Part shown: piece after piece, positions 21,265-25,837 of the stretch
How the letters are laid out: the number at the start of each line of letters is the position of its first letter
Numbering within the stretch: position 1 is the first letter of the stretch
Assembly (NCBI GenBank): GCA_017303735.1
Contig: JAFLCF010000042.1
Location: 1 to 25,837 of the forward strand
Source of the DNA: Anaerolineae bacterium
GTDB taxonomy: Bacteria; Chloroflexota; Anaerolineae; Anaerolineales; Villigracilaceae
Reading direction: 5' to 3'
DNA length: 25,837 bases
Translations under genes and position numbers: made by a program
The notes under the pieces: generated by a model
The model's database searches: none
Told to the model about the DNA's origin: nothing
The model's input: the letters and a program-made list of their open reading frames with translations, nothing else

Positions 21265-21318
21265 GTTTACCTATCCACTTTCTACTCACCATTAACCAAT
21301 TTCCCAATTTACTAGTTA
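21265..21318. repeat. ATTAACCAATTTCCC-type low-complexity spacer
   Basis: The gap between the MerB-like and M20 genes consists of ACCA/TTTCC/TTACT words. AATTTCCCAATTTAC at 21298-21312 is identical to 6942-6956 inside the heparinase-like gene. It lies where the MerB-like gene's ribosome-binding site should be; only a weak AGG precedes ATG 21264. Confidence 0.6.
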
Positions 21319-22470
21319 CTACACACCCAACACCGCTTCAATAATCCCCGCATACCCTCTCGCTGTCTTTGCAAGTTCATCGAGGCTGAGTTGTTCATCC
21401 ACCACATGCGCGTCACCTTCGGCGCCGGGACCAAAGCCAATGGTTGGCACGCCTGCTATGCCAATGCTATAAGCGGCGTTGGTGCAGAATCGGTAGGCAC
21501 CCAGTTTTGGGTAGAGTCCTGAGGCGCGTAATCCCTTCAAGGCTTTCTGCACGAATTCATGGTCTTCATTCAATTCCCAGGCGGGGAAGAATTTATTCGC
21601 GCTCAACGTTTCGCCTGTGTAGGTAATGTGGTTGCTTTGCGCGATCTTCGCCGTGAAGTTGATGTCTTTCAACACAGGCAAAGAGGTGATCTTATTCAGA
21701 ACACCTTCGGGCGTTTCACCCGGTAACAGGCGACGGTCATAGGTCACTTTGCAAAGCGCGGGGATGACCGAGTAAGCGGGGTACGGTTCTGAAATAATAT
21801 CGGTGAGAGCAAGAATAGCAGGACCCATCAGCGGATGTTCACCGAGTTTTACTTTTTCAACTTCCGCAATAATCTTCGTCATCAAATGCACGGCGTTGAT
21901 TCCCAACTGCGGCGACGACGAATGCGACGGCTTGCCAATCGCTTCGAGATGAATCTCCGCCCGTCCGCGCCCGCCGCGTGCCAGGTTGAGTTGGGTCGCT
22001 TCACCGATCACGACATAATCCGGCTTCACTTCATCCATCACGGCTTTGAGCGCGCCACCCTCAAAAACCTCTTCCATCACCGAAGCCGAAATCACCACCG
22101 TGCCTGCGAGCTTGCTTCTGTCCACACTCGCCGCCGCATGGATCATCGCTGCGAGCGAGCCTTTCATATCCATCACGCCGCGCCCGTACATATGCGTGTC
22201 GGTCACTTCAGCGCCGAAAGGGGCGCGAGTCCAGACGGATCCGGGAGCGATTCCCACCGTATCGGTGTGCGCATCAAAAAGCAGAGTCTTCCCCGCCTGC
22301 GCCCCGCGGATCATTCCCACGGCGGAACCGTATTTGTCGACCCAAACCTTATCAAAGCCGAGAGTGTTCATCTCGTTCACAACAATTTGCGTGACCGCGC
22401 CTTCCTCACCAGACAAACTCTGCTGGCGGACGATTCGTTGCGTGAATTCAATTAAGGCTTCGATATCCAT
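21319..22470 (-). CDS. M20 metallohydrolase, YgeY-like
   Basis: The 383-residue protein is a dinuclear-zinc M20 hydrolase. Ligands are His68 and Asp70 (DAHTDTVGI), Asp101 (GRGVMDMKG), Glu133/Glu134 (VMEEVFEGG), a Glu in GEATQLNLARGGRGR, and the C-terminal GPGAEGDAHVVDEQ. The pattern GEATxLxLxRGxRGRxEI and the DRRLLPGET motif match the YgeY subgroup, annotated as selenium-metabolism-linked hydrolase, better than DapE or ArgE. It should cleave an amide bond of a small acylated substrate that I cannot name. It lies 54 bp upstream of the probable selenoprotein gene and 44 bp downstream of the HMG-CoA reductase gene on the same strand. Confidence 0.85.
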   Translation of the reverse strand: MDIEALIEFTQRIVRQQSLSGEEGAVTQIVVNEMNTLGFDKVWVDKYGSAVGMIRGAQAGKTLLFDAHTDTVGIAPGSVWTRAPFGAEVTDTHMYGRGVMDMKGSLAAMIHAAASVDRSKLAGTVVISASVMEEVFEGGALKAVMDEVKPDYVVIGEATQLNLARGGRGRAEIHLEAIGKPSHSSSPQLGINAVHLMTKIIAEVEKVKLGEHPLMGPAILALTDIISEPYPAYSVIPALCKVTYDRRLLPGETPEGVLNKITSLPVLKDINFTAKIAQSNHITYTGETLSANKFFPAWELNEDHEFVQKALKGLRASGLYPKLGAYRFCTNAAYSIGIAGVPTIGFGPGAEGDAHVVDEQLSLDELAKTARGYAGIIEAVLGV

Positions 22471-22514
22471 GAGTCACCATTTACCAATCTACTAATCTAC
22501 CAACTTACCACTTT

Positions 22515-22526
<12 letters not shown>
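22471..22526. repeat. TTACCAATCTACTAATC-type low-complexity spacer
   Basis: The gap and the last codons of the HMG-CoA reductase gene are made of TACCAAT/TCTACC/ACTTTCCAC words, related to the other ATTACCAAT elements and to ACTTTCCACTTTCCAC at 7244-7259. No promoter is evident in it, so the downstream gene is probably transcribed from further upstream. Confidence 0.6.
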
Positions 22527-23795
<1,269 letters not shown>

Positions 23796-23853
23796 AGTGT
23801 TTCCTATTCTAGGTTTTGCCTGCTGGCAAATTCTATCAAACAGCAGAATTGAT

Positions 23854-23859
23854 TATAAT
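23854..23859 (+). promoter_or_regulatory. Candidate -10 box (TATAAT) of the GAF kinase gene
   Basis: A perfect TATAAT lies 17 nt before ATG 23877. GAGGAG lies between them as ribosome-binding site, so this transcript should have a short leader. The -35 region is weak. Confidence 0.45.
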
Positions 23860-23876
23860 ATCTGTGAGGAGTTTGG

Positions 23877-25553
23877 ATGCTGCTGACACGGGAGCAATTA
23901 CAAGAACGATTATTCGCATTACATCGCGCCAGTTTGGAATTGGTGAAGGACGTTTCATTGGAGACCTTGCTAGAGCGAATCGCTGCTACAGCATGCGAGC
24001 AAGCAGGTGCCCGTTATGCAGCATTAGGTGTGCTGGATGGGCAGGGGAAATTGGAAAAGTTCATTTCTGTCGGTATGACGCAGGATGCCATCAAGCGTAT
24101 TGACCACCCTCCGGTGGGGCGCGGGCTGCTGGGAGAGTTGATGGATACCCAGGATCCTTTGCGCGTGCCAGTGATTCAAGATCACCCCAAGTCTATTGGT
24201 TTTCCAAATCACCATCCCAAAATGGTTTCCTTTTTAGGGGTTCCGATCCGTACAGCCGAGGGGCAGATCGGGCAGATCTATCTTACTGAAAAACTGGGCG
24301 AGCATGAATTCACATCCGACGATGAGATGATCATCCAGATGCTTGCCACGTACGCCGCCACTGCCATTACCAATGCGCGCCTGATCGAAAATATGACCGA
24401 ACGCGATGCTGCGCTGACCCGCCGCAACGTGGATATGACCCTCTTAAACGACATCGCCTCCACATTGACCTCGAGCCTGGAACTCGACGAGATTCTGAAC
24501 AAAACTCTCGGGCTTGTGATGAACTATATGAAGGTCGAAGCGGGCGAAATATTCCTTTTGGAAGAAGACAAGACCACTTTGCGTATGATGTTGCATCGTG
24601 GACAGGCTGCCGAAGCCTTTTGGACGAGGAATACCTTCCGGGTTGGTGAGGGGTACCCGGGCATTGTCGCGCAGACCGGGCGTCCGTTGATCAGTTCGGA
24701 TCTGGCAAATGATCCCTATTTCCAGCGTGAAGCGGTGGTAAAGGCTGGTTTTCACCAAGTCTTGAGCATTCCATTGGTCTCGGGTGAACGGGTGATGGGT
24801 GTGATGAGCATTGCGACGCATTCAAAAACTCATTTTGAAGATCGAAATGTGCAAATGCTCACGGCTGTGGGCGCATGGGCGGGTCTTTCGATTGAAAATG
24901 CCCGTTTGCACGTCAATGCGCGCCGTTTGGCGGTGCTCGAAGAACGCAACCGCATCGGCATGGACCTGCATGATGGCATTATCCAGTCTATTTATGGTGT
25001 TGGGTTGACCCTGGAAGGTGCAAAACACCTTATTGATGAAGACACCCTTGCCACAACAGAGAAGATCGATCATGCCATTAATGGATTAAATCAAGCTATT
25101 CGCGATCTACGAGCCTATATTCTCGATCTGCGACCACGTCAACTCGGCACAGACGGCTTAATGAGCGGCATCAAACGCTTAATTGCCGAATATCGTGCCA
25201 ATACTTTCTCTGAAGTACACTTCATGCCTTCTGAATCAGACATGAAAGAGCTGACCCAAACCCAATCGATGACCCTGTTTCATATATGTCAGGAGGCATT
25301 AGCCAACGCTGCCAAGCATGCAAAGGCAAAAGTTGTACAAATTTCGCTTTGGACAACGGATGATCGCGCCTTGATGGAGATCCATGATGATGGCAAAGGC
25401 TTCAATATCGATGAAATGTCCTCTTTTATTGGTCATGGTCTCGCAAATATGCAGACACGTGCACGTTCATCGGGTGGTGATGTCGATATAACTTCGGTTG
25501 TAAACGAAGGAACGACAGTATTTGTATGGGTCCCGCGCGGAATTAAACAATGA
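23877..25553 (+). CDS. GAF-GAF sensor histidine kinase, NarX/DegS type
   Basis: The 558-residue cytosolic protein has two GAF domains, residues about 20-175 and 190-345. The dimerisation/phosphoacceptor region of the HisKA_3 type follows (LEERNRIGMDLHDGIIQSIYG, with the phosphorylated His in DLHDG). The HATPase domain shows the N box in CQEALANAAKHAKA and the G box in IHDDGKGF and GHGLANMQTRA. Kinases of this type phosphorylate NarL/FixJ-type response regulators; the partner gene is not in the window. GAF domains may bind a small ligand or a redox or light cofactor. No conserved bilin-Cys motif was noticed. GAGGAG lies 7 nt before ATG 23877. The gene is divergent from HMG-CoA reductase. Confidence 0.94.
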   Translation: MLLTREQLQERLFALHRASLELVKDVSLETLLERIAATACEQAGARYAALGVLDGQGKLEKFISVGMTQDAIKRIDHPPVGRGLLGELMDTQDPLRVPVIQDHPKSIGFPNHHPKMVSFLGVPIRTAEGQIGQIYLTEKLGEHEFTSDDEMIIQMLATYAATAITNARLIENMTERDAALTRRNVDMTLLNDIASTLTSSLELDEILNKTLGLVMNYMKVEAGEIFLLEEDKTTLRMMLHRGQAAEAFWTRNTFRVGEGYPGIVAQTGRPLISSDLANDPYFQREAVVKAGFHQVLSIPLVSGERVMGVMSIATHSKTHFEDRNVQMLTAVGAWAGLSIENARLHVNARRLAVLEERNRIGMDLHDGIIQSIYGVGLTLEGAKHLIDEDTLATTEKIDHAINGLNQAIRDLRAYILDLRPRQLGTDGLMSGIKRLIAEYRANTFSEVHFMPSESDMKELTQTQSMTLFHICQEALANAAKHAKAKVVQISLWTTDDRALMEIHDDGKGFNIDEMSSFIGHGLANMQTRARSSGGDVDITSVVNEGTTVFVWVPRGIKQ

Positions 25554-25837
25554 TCGACATTCATTGTTGATTCATTGCTGGGTGAGTCACTGAAACTTGA
25601 GTCTCATTTCATTCCAATGATGACTCCAGCAATTCATGATTTGTTAAGATACATCTGCCCTCATGAAGCGAAATTTGCCCTTAATGCCCATATATGGGGG
25701 GTAGTTCGCAAAAAAGGGACGTTCTTGGCTGAAACGCTTGTTCTATGAAAAAACCGATCGATGATGGAGTTGATAACAATTCTTTAACATTCAGTAATCT
25801 TAAAAAAAACCTTTTTTTTAACTTAGCGTAGGTTGAA
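25554..25837. other. Non-coding end of window, 284 bp
   Basis: No gene can be supported. ATTGCTGG (25574) and CCAGCAAT (25626) form a weak inverted repeat after the kinase stop. CCCATATATGGG at 25687-25698 is a perfect 12-bp palindrome that could be an operator. A 28-codon reading frame starts at ATG 25745 but runs through A8 and T8 homopolymers into TAG; it may be a chance frame or a gene start with a homopolymer error. Confidence 0.4.

Noticed and set aside
25745..25831. 28-residue small protein gene
   Set aside because: It has no clear ribosome-binding site and includes A8 and T8 runs, so chance or a sequencing error is as likely as a real gene.

Overview
The window looks like chromosomal DNA of an Anaerolineae-type Chloroflexota bacterium. 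This is an inference from gene content: an archaeal-type HMG-CoA synthase with a class II HMG-CoA reductase, a MetV-MetF fusion paired with a corrinoid/folate methyltransferase, and many short palindromic and 'ATTACCAAT'-type repeats between and inside genes. No rRNA, tRNA, IS element or CRISPR array was seen.

Layout. 1-1213: 3' part of a hybrid sensor kinase. 1312-2608: a GNAT acetyltransferase and a zinc-ribbon/LamG-like protein, separated by a perfect 18-bp inverted repeat. 2663-5194: an AT-richer gene encoding an adenine methyltransferase fused to a BsuBI/PstI-type endonuclease. 5196-8325: a WecA/TagO-like glycan-lipid transferase, then a heparinase II/III-family protein riddled with in-frame repeat inserts. 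8395-10744 (minus): methyltetrahydrofolate methyltransferase and MetV-MetF, overlapping. 10986-12124: a lipoprotein alpha/beta hydrolase convergent with a small membrane protein. 12179-14613: a DUF4097-type beta-repeat protein divergent from an ECF sigma factor and a small membrane protein (putative anti-sigma). The two divergent units carry the same GAAAC-N17-GTC promoter motif. 14662-18474 (minus): HMG-CoA synthase, CE7-like esterase, coiled-coil protein and a thiolase-fold protein lacking its catalytic Cys and His. 18540-19186 (minus): an AT-rich frameshifted membrane protein gene. 19200-23795 (minus): HMG-CoA reductase, YgeY-like M20 hydrolase, an alkylmercury-lyase (MerB) homologue interrupted by one in-frame UGA, a metallophosphoesterase and a HAD hydrolase. 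23877-25553: a GAF-GAF histidine kinase of the NarX/DegS type.

The most notable item is the MerB homologue at 20599-21264. Its two halves are in the same frame, separated only by UGA, and the UGA aligns with the catalytic Cys159 of classical MerB. A hairpin with a GGUC apical loop follows the UGA at almost the distance seen in the E. coli fdhF SECIS. I read it as a selenoprotein with a Cys/Asp/Sec active site. A homologue of the 'selenium metabolism-linked' hydrolase YgeY lies immediately upstream. Secondary points are the fused restriction-modification gene with a possible internal start, the self-contained ECF regulon, the non-catalytic thiolase-like protein, and the repeat families that have entered coding sequence.
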